A DNA stretch of 64,000 nucleotides from Parasedimentitalea denitrificans (GTDB lineage: Bacteria; Pseudomonadota; Alphaproteobacteria; Rhodobacterales; Rhodobacteraceae): assembly GCF_011813015.1 (NCBI RefSeq), contig NZ_QHLQ01000004.1:124001-188000 (forward strand), written 5' to 3'. Made by a program: the position numbers and the translations under genes. Below the pieces are notes generated by a model. The model saw nothing but the letters and a program-made list of their open reading frames with translations. It searched no databases and had not been told where the DNA came from. Positions 17,854 through 27,514 of the stretch are shown here, in pieces. The stretch's first letter is position 1. Each line of letters begins with the position of its first letter.

Positions 17854-20490
17854 TTGGCCACAGTCACGCCTATGATGGCACAATATCTTGACATCAAGGC
17901 GCAGTATCCTGACGCGCTGCTGTTCTACCGAATGGGTGACTTCTACGAAATGTTCTTTGATGATGCCGTGAATGCGGCGGAGGCATTGGACATCGCGCTC
18001 ACCAAACGCGGCAAACACAACGGTGATGATATCCCGATGTGTGGTGTGCCGTTTCACGCAGCCGAGGGATATCTGCTAACGCTGATCCGCAAAGGCTTCC
18101 GCGTCGCGGTGGGTGAACAGCTAGAAACACCAGCTGAAGCCAAAAAACGCGGCAGCAAGTCGGTGGTAAAGCGCGATGTTGTGCGTCTGGTAACGCCGGG
18201 CACCTTGACCGAGGACTCTCTGCTTGAGGCGCGGCGGCATAATTTCCTAGTTTCTTATGCCGAGTTACGCGATCAGGCTGCGCTGGCCTGGGCGGATATT
18301 TCAACCGGTGCGTTTCACGTGATGCCAGTCGCGCGGGTCCGTCTATCTCCTGAACTGGCCCGATTGGGCCCATCCGAGCTGATCGTCGCCGATGGCCCTG
18401 CCTATGATCACATCCGGCCCTTGGCAGACGAGTACAAAATCCCCCTGACACCGCTAGGCAAAGCCAGTTTTGACAGCACTGCCGCCGAAAAACGCATTTG
18501 TTCGTTGTTCAAGGTCAGCGCTTTGGATGGATTCGGAACATTTACGCGCGCCGAAGTCTCGGCAATGGGCGCGTTGATCGACTATTTGGAAATCACCCAA
18601 AAGGGCAAACTACCGCTTTTACAGGTGCCCGAACAAGAAGCCGAAGATCGGGTCATGCAGATCGATGCAGCCACTCGGCGCAATTTGGAACTCACACGGT
18701 CGTTGTCTGGTGGTCGTTCTGGGTCCTTGTTGTCGGTTGTGGATCGCACTGTCACTCCTGGTGGTGGTCGCTTACTAGAACAACGCCTATCCAGCCCATC
18801 GCGTAATCTTGCCGTAATCCATACCCGGTTGGCTGCATTGGATTTTATCGTCGACCAGAGGCAACTGGCAGAGCAATTGCGAAATGCTCTGCGACAAAGT
18901 CCGGATTTGGATCGCGCACTATCAAGGCTGGCGCTGGACCGGGGCGGTCCACGTGATCTGGCCGCAATTCGTAATGGCCTGACCCAGGCTGAAACCATCG
19001 CCTCTCTGTGTCAGGAATTGAACCTACCTGAACTAATCGTCGGCGCTATCGGCAGTCTACAGGGGTTTGACGACCTACTAGAAGTCCTGGATGCATCGTT
19101 AATCGCCGAGCCTCCACTATTGGCCCGTGATGGCGGTTTTATTGCACCCGGCTACGATGACGAATTGGATCAGGCCAGAACCCTGCGAGACGAAGGCCGG
19201 TCGGTCATTGCTGCGATGCAAAAGCAATATGCGGAACATACCGGCATCACGTCATTGAAAATCAAGCACAACAATGTGCTGGGATATTTCATCGAAACCA
19301 CCGCAACGCACGCAGACAAAATGTTGTCCGCGCCATTGTCCGAAAGCTATATCCACCGCCAAACCACCGCCAATCAGGTTAGGTTCACTACAGTAGAGCT
19401 AAGTGAGATAGAAACCAAAATCCTGAATGCCGGAAACCAGGCGTTAGAGATCGAAAAACGGCTCTATTCCGCGATTTCTGACACTATTTTGGGTATTTCC
19501 GCACCCCTGAACAGTGCCGCACGTGGACTGGCGGAGTTGGATTTGTTGACCAGTTTTGCTGATTTGGCGACAGGTGAGAACTGGAGCCGCCCGCATGTTG
19601 ACCAAAGCCGGGCATTCGAAGTTTCTGGCGGACGACATCCGGTTGTTGAACAGGCACTGCGCCAACAAGGCGGTGATGTTTTCATTGCAAACGACTGTAA
19701 TCTAAGCGCCTCTGACGGTGCGGCCATCTGGCTGCTAACTGGTCCAAACATGGCTGGTAAATCCACCTTCCTGCGGCAGAACGCACTAATCGCTTTGCTG
19801 GCTCAAATCGGCAGTTATGTACCAGCAGACAAGGCCCATATCGGTGTCGTCAGTCAGCTTTTCAGCCGCGTTGGGGCGTCTGATGATCTGGCGCGCGGTC
19901 GATCCACTTTCATGGTTGAAATGGTCGAGACCGCCGCCATTTTGAACCAAGCCGATGATCGTGCACTGGTTATCTTGGACGAAATTGGCCGCGGCACAGC
20001 CACATATGATGGTCTGTCAATTGCATGGGCCACATTGGAACATCTGCACGAGACCAACCAATCGCGCGCCTTGTTCGCGACGCATTACCACGAACTAACC
20101 CAACTTGCTGCTTCACTGGCGGGTGTTGACAACGCTACGGTCACTGTCAAAGAATGGGAAAACGAAATAATTTTCCTCCACGAAGTCCGCAAAGGCGCGG
20201 CAGATCGCTCGTACGGTGTGCAAGTTGCCCAGCTAGCAGGTCTTCCGACAACTGTGGTCGCGCGCGCTCGGAATGTTTTGGATATGCTGGAACAATCGAA
20301 CCGGGATGGATCTGGGTCAAAAATCCAAATTGACGATCTGCCCCTATTTGCCGCCGCACCGCCACCGCAGCCGACCGCTCCCAAGGGACCGTCACCTCTT
20401 GAAACATTGCTGGACACTATTCACCCTGACGATCTGTCTCCACGTGAAGCGCTCGAAGTGCTCTACCGGCTGAAAGAGGCTGGTAACTAA
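17854..20490 (+). CDS. mutS: DNA mismatch repair protein MutS
   Basis: An 878-residue MutS. The mismatch-binding domain begins with FYRMGDFYEMF, containing the Phe-x-Glu wedge (FYE) that stacks on the mispair. The ATPase has Walker A GPNMAGKST near residue 630 and Walker B with DEIGRGTATYDG, and the C-terminus ends with a helix-turn-helix-like dimer segment. Translation most likely begins at a TTG at 17854: GGAG at 17842-17845 is well spaced for it, and the N-terminus (TPMMAQYLDIK) matches the family. MutL is not in the window. It ends in a 14-bp perfect hairpin. Confidence 0.96.
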   Translation: MATVTPMMAQYLDIKAQYPDALLFYRMGDFYEMFFDDAVNAAEALDIALTKRGKHNGDDIPMCGVPFHAAEGYLLTLIRKGFRVAVGEQLETPAEAKKRGSKSVVKRDVVRLVTPGTLTEDSLLEARRHNFLVSYAELRDQAALAWADISTGAFHVMPVARVRLSPELARLGPSELIVADGPAYDHIRPLADEYKIPLTPLGKASFDSTAAEKRICSLFKVSALDGFGTFTRAEVSAMGALIDYLEITQKGKLPLLQVPEQEAEDRVMQIDAATRRNLELTRSLSGGRSGSLLSVVDRTVTPGGGRLLEQRLSSPSRNLAVIHTRLAALDFIVDQRQLAEQLRNALRQSPDLDRALSRLALDRGGPRDLAAIRNGLTQAETIASLCQELNLPELIVGAIGSLQGFDDLLEVLDASLIAEPPLLARDGGFIAPGYDDELDQARTLRDEGRSVIAAMQKQYAEHTGITSLKIKHNNVLGYFIETTATHADKMLSAPLSESYIHRQTTANQVRFTTVELSEIETKILNAGNQALEIEKRLYSAISDTILGISAPLNSAARGLAELDLLTSFADLATGENWSRPHVDQSRAFEVSGGRHPVVEQALRQQGGDVFIANDCNLSASDGAAIWLLTGPNMAGKSTFLRQNALIALLAQIGSYVPADKAHIGVVSQLFSRVGASDDLARGRSTFMVEMVETAAILNQADDRALVILDEIGRGTATYDGLSIAWATLEHLHETNQSRALFATHYHELTQLAASLAGVDNATVTVKEWENEIIFLHEVRKGAADRSYGVQVAQLAGLPTTVVARARNVLDMLEQSNRDGSGSKIQIDDLPLFAAAPPPQPTAPKGPSPLETLLDTIHPDDLSPREALEVLYRLKEAGN

Positions 20491-20524
20491 AGAAAGGGCG
20501 GATCTTTTAGGATCCGCCCTTTCT
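20491..20524. terminator. Strong hairpin terminator between mutS and grpE
   Basis: AGAAAGGGCGGATC at 20491-20504 pairs perfectly with GATCCGCCCTTTCT at 20511-20524 around a six-base loop. The right arm runs into a T-rich stretch, and the left arm gives a similar pattern on the other strand. It lies between two convergent genes and could work in both directions. Confidence 0.85.
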
Positions 20525-20581
20525 TCTTGTCCTAAATACCTCTGCCGGAGGCCCGTACCGTTCCTTGGAATGGTACGTCTT

Positions 20582-21145
20582 TTAGCCGGCTGGTGTCGAC
20601 GACACGCCAACCTGAGCGGGGCGCAGCAAGCGGTCATGCAACATAAAGCCTTCGGCTGCGACTTGGATGATGTCGCCTGCACGAGTGCCTGGTACCGGTG
20701 CTTCAAACATCGCTTCATGCATCTGAGGATCGAACCGATCACCAATTTGCGGTGCAATATTCTGAACACCGTGCTTACTGAACACGTCCAACAGTGCGCG
20801 CATGGTCAACTCGATACCTTCGATTAGCGCAGCGGATCCTGCCTTCTGCTCATCAGTTATCGAATCCAGCGCCCGCTTCATGTTATCGTAAACCGGCAGC
20901 ATATCGCGGGCTAGTTTTGAGCCACCATATTGCTCGGCGTCGCGGCGAGCCCGGTCGCCACGCTTACGCGAATTCTCAGCATCAGCCAGCGCACGCATGA
21001 ACCGGTCTTTCAACTGATCCCGTTCCGCCCGAAGCTGTTCCAGCTCCAGAGCTTCGTCATCAATCTCAGCGAACTCCTCAGCCAACTCTTCCGCCTCAGC
21101 GGTATCAATGTCGTCCAGGAAATCTTCGTTTTTGGGCTCTGCCAT
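20582..21145 (-). CDS. grpE: GrpE, nucleotide exchange factor for DnaK
   Basis: A 187-residue GrpE. An acidic N-terminus is followed by a long coiled coil (about residues 30-90; ALELEQLRAERDQLKDRFMRAL and onward), then the beta domain with GDRFDPQMHEAMF and the family signature near IIQVAAEGFMLHDRLLRPAQV. It releases ADP from DnaK in the cytoplasm. It follows hrcA by nine bases, giving the common hrcA-grpE heat-shock pair; dnaK and dnaJ are not here. Start has AGAGGTG. Confidence 0.94.
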   Translation of the reverse strand: MAEPKNEDFLDDIDTAEAEELAEEFAEIDDEALELEQLRAERDQLKDRFMRALADAENSRKRGDRARRDAEQYGGSKLARDMLPVYDNMKRALDSITDEQKAGSAALIEGIELTMRALLDVFSKHGVQNIAPQIGDRFDPQMHEAMFEAPVPGTRAGDIIQVAAEGFMLHDRLLRPAQVGVSSTPAG

Positions 21146-21154
21146 GTTTCACCT

Positions 21155-22219
21155 CTAACTCCGGTCGGAAATCAGTTTTCCGACCAGCTGCGCCGTGTAG
21201 TCCACAATCGGCACAATCCGTCCGTAGTTCAGCCGAGTGGGGCCAATCACCCCAACCGCGCCAATGATCTTTCGATCCGAGTTCATATAGGGAGACACCA
21301 CCAAAGAGGAACCCGAAAGTGAAAAAAGTTTGTTCTCAGAGCCAATAAAAATGCGCACTCCGTCGCCGTCTTCGGTCAGTTGCAGAAATTCGGCTATATC
21401 CCGCTTACGTTCAAGGTCATCAAACAGACTTCGGATACGGTCTAGCCCCTCATCCTGATCGCCACTTTCCAAAAGATTCGCACGTCCGCGCACGATCAAA
21501 CGCGCCGAGTCTTCGCCTTCATCCTGCCAAAGCGCCAAACCACTTTCGACCATATCCTGCGACAACAGGTCAATCTCTTGCCGGCGGCTAGCTATCTCTG
21601 TTTGGATCACACCACGCAACTGCGACAGTGTCTTACCTTCGATCAGTGCATTCAGGAAATTAGCTGCCTCGCGCATCGAACTGGGTGTTTGTCCCGGCGG
21701 CGGAGTAAACACACGGTTTTCAACTTGGCCATCCGAGAAGACCAAAACCACCAATGCACGATCCTGTGCTAGCGAAACAAACTCTATATGACGAATTTCT
21801 GCTTCATGCTTGGGTGTTAGGACCAATGATGCGCCTTGGGTGACACCGGACAAGGCCGAGCCGACACGATCCAACATGCCGCCAACATCGGCAGAATTCC
21901 CACCTAGAGTCGCATCAATTTTCTGCCGATCCTGAGACTTAACGTCCTCAATTTCAAGAAACCCATCAACAAACATCCGCAGACCAAGCTGTGTAGGCAC
22001 CCGGCCGGCGCTGATGTGCGGGCTGTCAAGCAAACCCAGATGTTCCAGATCCTGCATAACATTCCTGATTGTTGCGGCGCTGACTTGTTCGCTCAGGCTG
22101 CGGGCCAAGGTGCGACTACCAACTGGATCTCCGCTATCCATATAGGTTTCAACCACAGCCCGGAATACTTCACGGGAGCGGTCATTCATGTCCTTCAGGA
22201 TATTGCTGGAGTCGTTCAT
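21155..22219 (-). CDS. hrcA: HrcA, heat-inducible transcription repressor
   Basis: The 354-residue protein begins with a winged helix domain (about 12-90; VGSRTLARSL, SAATIRNVMQDLEHLGLL, HISAGRVPT), the conserved DNA-binding part of HrcA, followed by a GAF-like and dimerisation region ending near the GVIGPTRLNYGRI motif. It represses chaperone genes by binding CIRCE elements. I found no CIRCE inverted repeat upstream of hrcA itself, so its targets should be elsewhere (usually groESL). It forms a pair with grpE and is divergent from rph. Confidence 0.94.
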   Translation of the reverse strand: MNDSSNILKDMNDRSREVFRAVVETYMDSGDPVGSRTLARSLSEQVSAATIRNVMQDLEHLGLLDSPHISAGRVPTQLGLRMFVDGFLEIEDVKSQDRQKIDATLGGNSADVGGMLDRVGSALSGVTQGASLVLTPKHEAEIRHIEFVSLAQDRALVVLVFSDGQVENRVFTPPPGQTPSSMREAANFLNALIEGKTLSQLRGVIQTEIASRRQEIDLLSQDMVESGLALWQDEGEDSARLIVRGRANLLESGDQDEGLDRIRSLFDDLERKRDIAEFLQLTEDGDGVRIFIGSENKLFSLSGSSLVVSPYMNSDRKIIGAVGVIGPTRLNYGRIVPIVDYTAQLVGKLISDRS

Positions 22220-22362
22220 TTCATTCCTGCATGTCGTCTGCCCGCTGTATAGGACAATTAGCGCCTATCTGCCATTAAAGAGGCTGGTAGCAAAAGGTCA
22301 ATCAGGCTTGCATCACAAGGGCGTCGAAGGCTATCCCGAAGTCAACCAACAAAGGATATCCC

Positions 22363-23076
22363 ATGCGACCCTCCGGACGAGAATTGAACCAAATGCGCAC
22401 CGTCTCAATCGAGACTGGTTTCACCAAACACGCCGAAGGCTCTTGCCTGATTAAAATGGGCGAAACACATGTTTTGTGTACTGCTTCAATCGAACCGCGG
22501 GTTCCTTCGTTCATCAAAGGTTCAGGCCTGGGTTGGGTCACTGCTGAATACGGTATGCTGCCCCGTGCTACCAACACCCGGATGCGCCGGGAGGCTGCGG
22601 CCGGCAAGCAGGGTGGTCGCACTGTTGAAATCCAGCGCCTGATCGGTCGTGCGCTACGCGCCGGCGTTGATCGGGTTGCATTGGGTGAGCGTCAAATAAC
22701 AGTCGATTGCGATGTCCTGCAGGCTGATGGCGGCACCCGCTGCGCGTCGATCACAGGTGGCTGGGTTGCGCTGCGTCTGGCAGTGAACAAGCTGATGAAG
22801 GCCGGCGACATTAAGATGGACCCTTTAGTTGATCCTGTTGCCGCCATTTCTTGTGGTATCTATGCCGGCCAGACTGTGTTGGATTTGGACTATCCAGAAG
22901 ACTCTGAAGCTGGCGTCGACGGTAACTTTATCATGACCGGATCTGGCAAACTGATCGAAGTTCAGATGTCTGCCGAAGGGTCTGTCTTTTCTCGTGATCA
23001 GATGAACCAACTGATGGACCTAGCTGAAAAGGGTACATCCGAACTGGCTAAGATGCAGAAGGCAGCTTGCGCATGA
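22363..23076 (+). CDS. rph: Ribonuclease PH
   Basis: A 237-residue phosphorolytic 3' exoribonuclease that trims tRNA precursors. The N-terminal [12 protein letters not shown], the central [16 protein letters not shown] segment and the acidic catalytic stretch [19 protein letters not shown] are all diagnostic. Length is standard. Its stop overlaps the rdgB start (ATGA), and rdgB in turn overlaps hemW, making a coupled rph-rdgB-hemW group that I recall as common in alphaproteobacteria. It is divergent from hrcA, with 143 bases between them. Confidence 0.95.
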   Translation: MRPSGRELNQMRTVSIETGFTKHAEGSCLIKMGETHVLCTASIEPRVPSFIKGSGLGWVTAEYGMLPRATNTRMRREAAAGKQGGRTVEIQRLIGRALRAGVDRVALGERQITVDCDVLQADGGTRCASITGGWVALRLAVNKLMKAGDIKMDPLVDPVAAISCGIYAGQTVLDLDYPEDSEAGVDGNFIMTGSGKLIEVQMSAEGSVFSRDQMNQLMDLAEKGTSELAKMQKAACA

Positions 23077-23687
23077 TCCGTGCTTTCACCGGCGAGAAGC
23101 TAGTGCTCGCAACACACAACAAGGGTAAATTGGAGGAGATGAAACATCTCCTCGCCCCTTTTGGTGTCACTGTGGTTAGCGCCGGTGAGATGGGCCTTCC
23201 CGAACCTGAAGAAACCGAAGACACGTTTGTTGGCAATGCCCGGATCAAGGCCCACGCCGCCGCTACGGCGACTGGCCTGCCGGCCTTGTCCGACGATTCA
23301 GGCATCTCAATTGATGCCTTGAATGGCGCACCCGGCGTTTATACAGCTGATTGGGCAGAAACTGAGAATGGTCGTGACTTTATGATGGCGATGACCCGGT
23401 CACATAATGAGTTGGAAGCGGTAGACGCCCCCTACCCTCGTACTGCTCAATTTCGCTGTACCTTGGTTCTGGCATGGCCTGATGGCCACGACGACGTTTT
23501 CGAGGGTGTGATGCCTGGACAGTTGATCTGGCCCATTCGTGGTGAAAATGGGTTTGGTTATGACCCGATGTTTCAGCCCGACGGTTTAGATGTGACATGC
23601 GCCCAAATGTTGCCGGCAGACAAGCATAAGATAAGCCACCGTGGTCAAGCGGTCGCAAATTTCGTTCAGGCCTGTTTCGGTGGATGA
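23073..23687 (+). CDS. rdgB: RdgB/HAM1 non-canonical purine NTP pyrophosphatase
   Basis: A 204-residue ITP/XTP pyrophosphatase that removes dITP and XTP from the nucleotide pool. The entry motif ATHNKGKL, the [12 protein letters not shown] motif with its catalytic aspartate, and the C-terminal [11 protein letters not shown] and SHRGQA are all seen. I start it at the ATG overlapping the rph TGA rather than two codons earlier. Its 3' end overlaps the hemW start by eight bases. Confidence 0.94.
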   Translation: MIRAFTGEKLVLATHNKGKLEEMKHLLAPFGVTVVSAGEMGLPEPEETEDTFVGNARIKAHAAATATGLPALSDDSGISIDALNGAPGVYTADWAETENGRDFMMAMTRSHNELEAVDAPYPRTAQFRCTLVLAWPDGHDDVFEGVMPGQLIWPIRGENGFGYDPMFQPDGLDVTCAQMLPADKHKISHRGQAVANFVQACFGG

Positions 23688-24834
23688 TTGGCGCAATGGG
23701 GGCTTTGGCCTGTACGTACATTGGCCATTTTGCCAGGCCAAATGCCCCTACTGCGATTTCAACAGCCACGTAACGGCCAATGTTGATCAGAAAAAATGGG
23801 TTAAGGCCTATGTCAGTGAACTAAAGAGACACGCACAATTGGTTCCAAACCGAGTGTTAAATGCAATTTTCTTTGGCGGTGGCACCCCTTCCCTTATGCA
23901 ACCAGAAACTGTGGCGGCAGTGATCAACGCTGCTCGAGATATCTGGCCTTTTGCTAATGATATTGAAATCACGCTTGAAGCCAATCCTGGATCAGTAGAA
24001 GCCGGCCGCTTTGCGGGATATCGTGACGGCGGCGTAAATCGCATTTCCATGGGTATTCAGGCGCTGAACGATGAAGACCTACGCAGACTGGGCCGAATTC
24101 ATTCCGTAGCGGAGGCCCAGGCGGCCTTTGAAGTAGCACGCAACTGCTTTGATCGTGTCAGTTTTGACCTGATTTACGCGCGCCAAGGTCAAACACTAAG
24201 CGACTGGAAGGCCGAGTTAAATCAAGCCCTTTCAATGGCCATTGACCACTTGTCACTTTACCAACTGACCATTGAAGAAGGTACAGCCTTTGGTGATCGC
24301 TATGCACGTGGGAGACTACGAGATCTGCCCACCGATGACAGCGCCGCAGACATGTATCAGGCAACACAGGATATCTGCGCAGATCACGGTATGCCCGCGT
24401 ACGAGGTTTCAAACCACGCCCGACCTGGAGCCGAGTCCCGCCACAACCTAATTTATTGGCGTTACGGTGATTATATCGGGATAGGCCCTGGGGCCCATGG
24501 GAGGCTAACCTTGAAAGGTCAACGCTTTGCTACTGAATGCATACGAGCGCCTGGTGCCTGGTTGAAGGCCGTTTCCGAAGGCTCAGGCGATTGCGAGAAC
24601 ATTACCCTAGCCCCAGATGAGTATAGCGCAGAGCATCTAATGATGGGAATGCGCCTTGTCGAAGGCATAGACACCGACAGATATGCCCGGCTGGCAGGAC
24701 ATCCATTACCTCAAGACAAAGTGTGTGACCTAGTGAAGTTGGGTATGGTGGATCAGACTGGTCCAATATTGCGCGCAACTGATCAAGGTCGGGCCGTGTT
24801 GAATGCTGTACTACGTGAATTATTGGCGGATTGA
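23680..24834 (+). CDS. hemW: HemW, radical-SAM heme chaperone (HemN-like)
   Basis: A 384-residue radical SAM protein. The CxxxCxxC cluster is in FCQAKCPYCDF near residue 18, and the family features FGGGTPSLM and EANPGSVE follow. The short N-terminus before the cluster and total length fit HemW, a heme-binding protein, rather than the coproporphyrinogen oxidase HemN, with which it is often confused. The likely start is a GTG overlapping the rdgB stop by eight bases; the 13 codons before it merely read rdgB in another frame. Confidence 0.9.
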   Translation: MDDWRNGGFGLYVHWPFCQAKCPYCDFNSHVTANVDQKKWVKAYVSELKRHAQLVPNRVLNAIFFGGGTPSLMQPETVAAVINAARDIWPFANDIEITLEANPGSVEAGRFAGYRDGGVNRISMGIQALNDEDLRRLGRIHSVAEAQAAFEVARNCFDRVSFDLIYARQGQTLSDWKAELNQALSMAIDHLSLYQLTIEEGTAFGDRYARGRLRDLPTDDSAADMYQATQDICADHGMPAYEVSNHARPGAESRHNLIYWRYGDYIGIGPGAHGRLTLKGQRFATECIRAPGAWLKAVSEGSGDCENITLAPDEYSAEHLMMGMRLVEGIDTDRYARLAGHPLPQDKVCDLVKLGMVDQTGPILRATDQGRAVLNAVLRELLAD

Positions 24835-24840
24835 GAATTA

Positions 24841-25194
24841 ATGCGGTTTTTGTATGCTGGATTGGGACTTCTATTTGTGGCACTGGCCGTTGTTGGCGTA
24901 GTCCTCCCCCTACTCCCAACCGTCCCCTTTCTTTTACTTGCAGCGTTCTTCTTTGCGAACTCTTCCGAACGGCTTCACAACTGGATCTTGTCACACCCTC
25001 TTTTCGGCCCAATGATCCTAGATTGGAACGAACACCGCGCCATTCGAACAAGCGCAAAAAAGGCGGCAACCGTATCGATTGCCGCCGTATTCCTTTTATC
25101 GCTGGTTCTTGGTGCGCCTGAACATGTCCTGATTATTCAATCAGTCGTTCTAAGCTGCGTCCTAATCTTCATATGGACACGCCCTAGCGGCTAA
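24841..25194 (+). CDS. YbaN/DUF454 family small membrane protein
   Basis: A 117-residue inner-membrane protein with two helices near the N-terminus (FLYAGLGLLFVALAVVGVVLPLLPTVPFLLLAAFFF) and two near the C-terminus. The GVVLPLLPTVPFLLLAAFFFA region and NWILSHPLFGP are hallmarks of DUF454. Function unknown. It starts six bases after hemW and is convergent with parB, whose stop lies inside its last codons (11-base overlap). Confidence 0.85.
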   Translation: MRFLYAGLGLLFVALAVVGVVLPLLPTVPFLLLAAFFFANSSERLHNWILSHPLFGPMILDWNEHRAIRTSAKKAATVSIAAVFLLSLVLGAPEHVLIIQSVVLSCVLIFIWTRPSG

Positions 25195-26077
25195 GAACTC
25201 CACAAAGTTCATCAAGTTGATCCAAGTTTTCGTACGAAATAGTGACGGTTCCAGACTCGCCACCCGCCTTATGATCAATTGAAACCGCCATTCGAATGAT
25301 CGCTGACAGGTCATTTTCCAACGCTCGCGTGTCAGCGTCCTTGTCATTCAGCTTTTTCGGAACCCGTTTCGCTCTTGGCGCGTCACCAGCCGCATCCTTT
25401 TTAACTAGACTTTCCGTTGCACGAACAGAAAGTCCACCTTTGACGATTTTCTTTGCCAATTCCGACGCATTGTCCGAAGTGATCAGAGCACGCGCGTGGC
25501 CCGCCGATAATTTACGTTCTTGAACAAGTATTTGCACATCATCAGGAAGATGGAGCAACCGGACCAAATTGGCGATATGACTGCGACTTTTGCCAAGCGC
25601 CTCGGCCATTTTTTCCTGTGTGTGTCCAAACTTTTCCATCAAAAGCTTGTAGCTCTGCGCCTCTTCGAGTGCGTTCAAGTCTGCCCGCTGAATGTTCTCA
25701 ATCAGCGCGACTTCCATAACCTCAAGATCAGAATAATCACGGATAAGAACAGGTACTTCATGCAGTTGCGCAGCCTGCGACGCGCGCCAGCGGCGCTCAC
25801 CCGCAACAATTTCATACATCCCGCCATCACGCGGACGTACGATCAGCGGCTGAAGAACGCCCTTTTCCTTAATCGAGGCCGTCAAATCATCCAGGTCGAC
25901 CTGAACAAACTGACGCCGCGGCTGTTCGGGGTTTGCCACAACTTTTTCGATGGGTACGAATACTTCGACATTCCGAGTGGACTTCTCCGTCGAAGCCGTC
26001 GGCTCTAGGTTTACATCCGCCATAAGAGCGGACAATCCACGGCCAAGACCGCGTGGCTTACCTTTTTTATTCGACAT
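25184..26077 (-). CDS. parB: ParB, chromosome-partitioning CTPase and parS-binding protein
   Basis: A 297-residue ParB. The N-terminus GLGRGLSALMAD is the ParA-stimulating segment. GERRWRASQ is the CTP-binding and spreading motif near residue 92. A helix-turn-helix follows (about 150-175; KMAEALGKSRSHIANLVRLL), then a C-terminal dimerisation domain. It loads on parS and spreads as a clamp. Two perfect parS sites are present at 27467-27482 and 29378-29393. It follows parA by 17 bases on the left strand. Confidence 0.96.
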   Translation of the reverse strand: MSNKKGKPRGLGRGLSALMADVNLEPTASTEKSTRNVEVFVPIEKVVANPEQPRRQFVQVDLDDLTASIKEKGVLQPLIVRPRDGGMYEIVAGERRWRASQAAQLHEVPVLIRDYSDLEVMEVALIENIQRADLNALEEAQSYKLLMEKFGHTQEKMAEALGKSRSHIANLVRLLHLPDDVQILVQERKLSAGHARALITSDNASELAKKIVKGGLSVRATESLVKKDAAGDAPRAKRVPKKLNDKDADTRALENDLSAIIRMAVSIDHKAGGESGTVTISYENLDQLDELCGVLSR

Positions 26078-26094
26078 AGTCCGTTCTCCCCTGC

Positions 26095-26904
26095 TTACGC
26101 TGCAAGTTTATGGTTTTTTTTGATCAACTCATCCGCCAATGACCGGTAAGCTTGCGCGCCCTGTGAGTTTGGGTCGTATTGTAGCACTGGAAGCGCATAC
26201 GATGGAGCCTCACTCACTCTAACATTTCTGGGTATCTTCGTTTCAAACACCAAATCCCCCAGATTATCACGCGCATCTTGTTCTACTTGCTGTGACAGGT
26301 TGTTGCGTTTGTCATACATCGTCAACACTATACCTTCGATCCGTAAATCCGAATTTGCGGTCTGGCGAACATCTCGAATTGTCATCATCAACTGAGACAC
26401 CCCTTCCAGAGCAAAAAACTCACTTTGCAACGGAATTAAAACCGAATTTGCGGCAATCATCGCATTCACGGTCAACAGGTTCAGTGATGGTGGGCAATCA
26501 ATAAGAATGTAGTCCCATTCATATTCGTCCATAGCAGTTTGTCGAAGCGCGTCATACAGCAGAAAGCTCCGACGTTCATTGGCGATAAGTTCAATATCTG
26601 CTGAACTCAGATCGACGGTCGCTGGAACAATACAAAGATCCTCTATCTCAGTTGCTCGGATTACCTCATTTAGTGGCGATTCACCGATCAATAAATCATA
26701 GGTCGTCAGATTTCGATCTGTACTGTCAATTCCCAATCCTGTTGAGGCATTCCCTTGCGGATCCAGGTCAACTACTAGGACGCGTAGACCTGTTTCCACC
26801 AAAGCCGCAGCGAGATTGATGGTGGTTGTGGTCTTCCCCACTCCACCTTTCTGGTTAGCAATCGCGACTATGCGAGGCCCAGATGGGCGGGATAGATCAG
26901 GCAA
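26095..26904 (-). CDS. parA: ParA (Soj), chromosome-partitioning ATPase
   Basis: The 269-residue protein carries the deviant Walker A KGGVGKTTTTINL near residue 20, Walker A' VDLDPQGNAS and Walker B with DCPPSLNLL. It forms ATP-dependent gradients on DNA that move ParB-parS complexes. The start is a TTG at 26904, eight bases into the rsmG end, with AAAGGGAG placed correctly upstream. It is located among rsmG and parB, the classic arrangement close to the chromosomal origin. Confidence 0.96.
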   Translation of the reverse strand: MPDLSRPSGPRIVAIANQKGGVGKTTTTINLAAALVETGLRVLVVDLDPQGNASTGLGIDSTDRNLTTYDLLIGESPLNEVIRATEIEDLCIVPATVDLSSADIELIANERRSFLLYDALRQTAMDEYEWDYILIDCPPSLNLLTVNAMIAANSVLIPLQSEFFALEGVSQLMMTIRDVRQTANSDLRIEGIVLTMYDKRNNLSQQVEQDARDNLGDLVFETKIPRNVRVSEAPSYALPVLQYDPNSQGAQAYRSLADELIKKNHKLAA

Positions 26905-27514
26905 GGGTGACTCCCTTTACTTTCAGAATGACGGCGTCGGGTTCAGTCAAACTTGTAATCGGTTCTGCATCAAAACGCCAATGTTGGCGTGCTGCTTCTA
27001 GCTCTTTTTTCCAGGTGACACCTTTTGGAAATAGCGCAACTCCGTCGACGTCTAGATGTCGATCAGCAAATCCTAACAAAGTATTAAGATCCGCCAAGGC
27101 TCGTGCTGACAGGACATCCGCCTTGTGCGGCTCCACTTTTTCAATACGGTCACTAATAACTTTAATTTTCACACCGCATTCGCGTGCTGCAGTACGTAGA
27201 AAGGCCGACTTACGTTGATCACTTTCAATTAAGGTCGTCGTCATACCCGAATTCTCATCAGCGGCCAAAATCCCAACTATTACCCCAGGAAACCCCCCTC
27301 CACTGCCGATATCAAGCCAGTGATTTACGGGTTGTACACTTCTGTAGACTTGGATTGAATCTATTATGTGGCGCATCCACAGGTCACCCAAACTAGAACG
27401 AGAGACTAGATTTATCTTTGGATTCCACTTACAGATTACTTGTTCAAAGACTTCAAGTCGATCTTGTGTTTCACGTGAAACATCAAGTTGGTTTAGTAGA
27501 TCTTTGACACTCAT
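26897..27514 (-). CDS. rsmG: RsmG, 16S rRNA (guanine-N7) methyltransferase
   Basis: A 205-residue SAM methyltransferase with the [13 protein letters not shown]-binding motif near residue 70 and [16 protein letters not shown] further on. It modifies G527 (E. coli numbering) of 16S rRNA; loss often gives low-level streptomycin resistance. It overlaps mnmG by four bases (ATGA) and parA by eight. A perfect parS palindrome is embedded near the start at 27467-27482, encoding VSRET, so protein and DNA sites share the sequence. Confidence 0.94.
   Translation of the reverse strand: MSVKDLLNQLDVSRETQDRLEVFEQVICKWNPKINLVSRSSLGDLWMRHIIDSIQVYRSVQPVNHWLDIGSGGGFPGVIVGILAADENSGMTTTLIESDQRKSAFLRTAARECGVKIKVISDRIEKVEPHKADVLSARALADLNTLLGFADRHLDVDGVALFPKGVTWKKELEAARQHWRFDAEPITSLTEPDAVILKVKGVTLA
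27467..27482. other. parS: parS centromere-like site (copy 1), inside rsmG
   Basis: TGTTTCACGTGAAACA, a perfect 16-bp palindrome identical to the canonical bacterial ParB binding site. It lies within codons of rsmG. It is about 5.1 kb from the candidate origin. Confidence 0.95.

Noticed and set aside
17719-18057. Leftward 112-codon open frame at the mutS start
   Set aside because: It overlaps the mutS coding region in antisense and has no recognisable protein features.
22220-22362. CIRCE element upstream of hrcA
   Set aside because: No TTAGCACTC ... GAGTGCTAA inverted repeat is present; only ordinary promoter-like bits such as TTGACC on the left strand.
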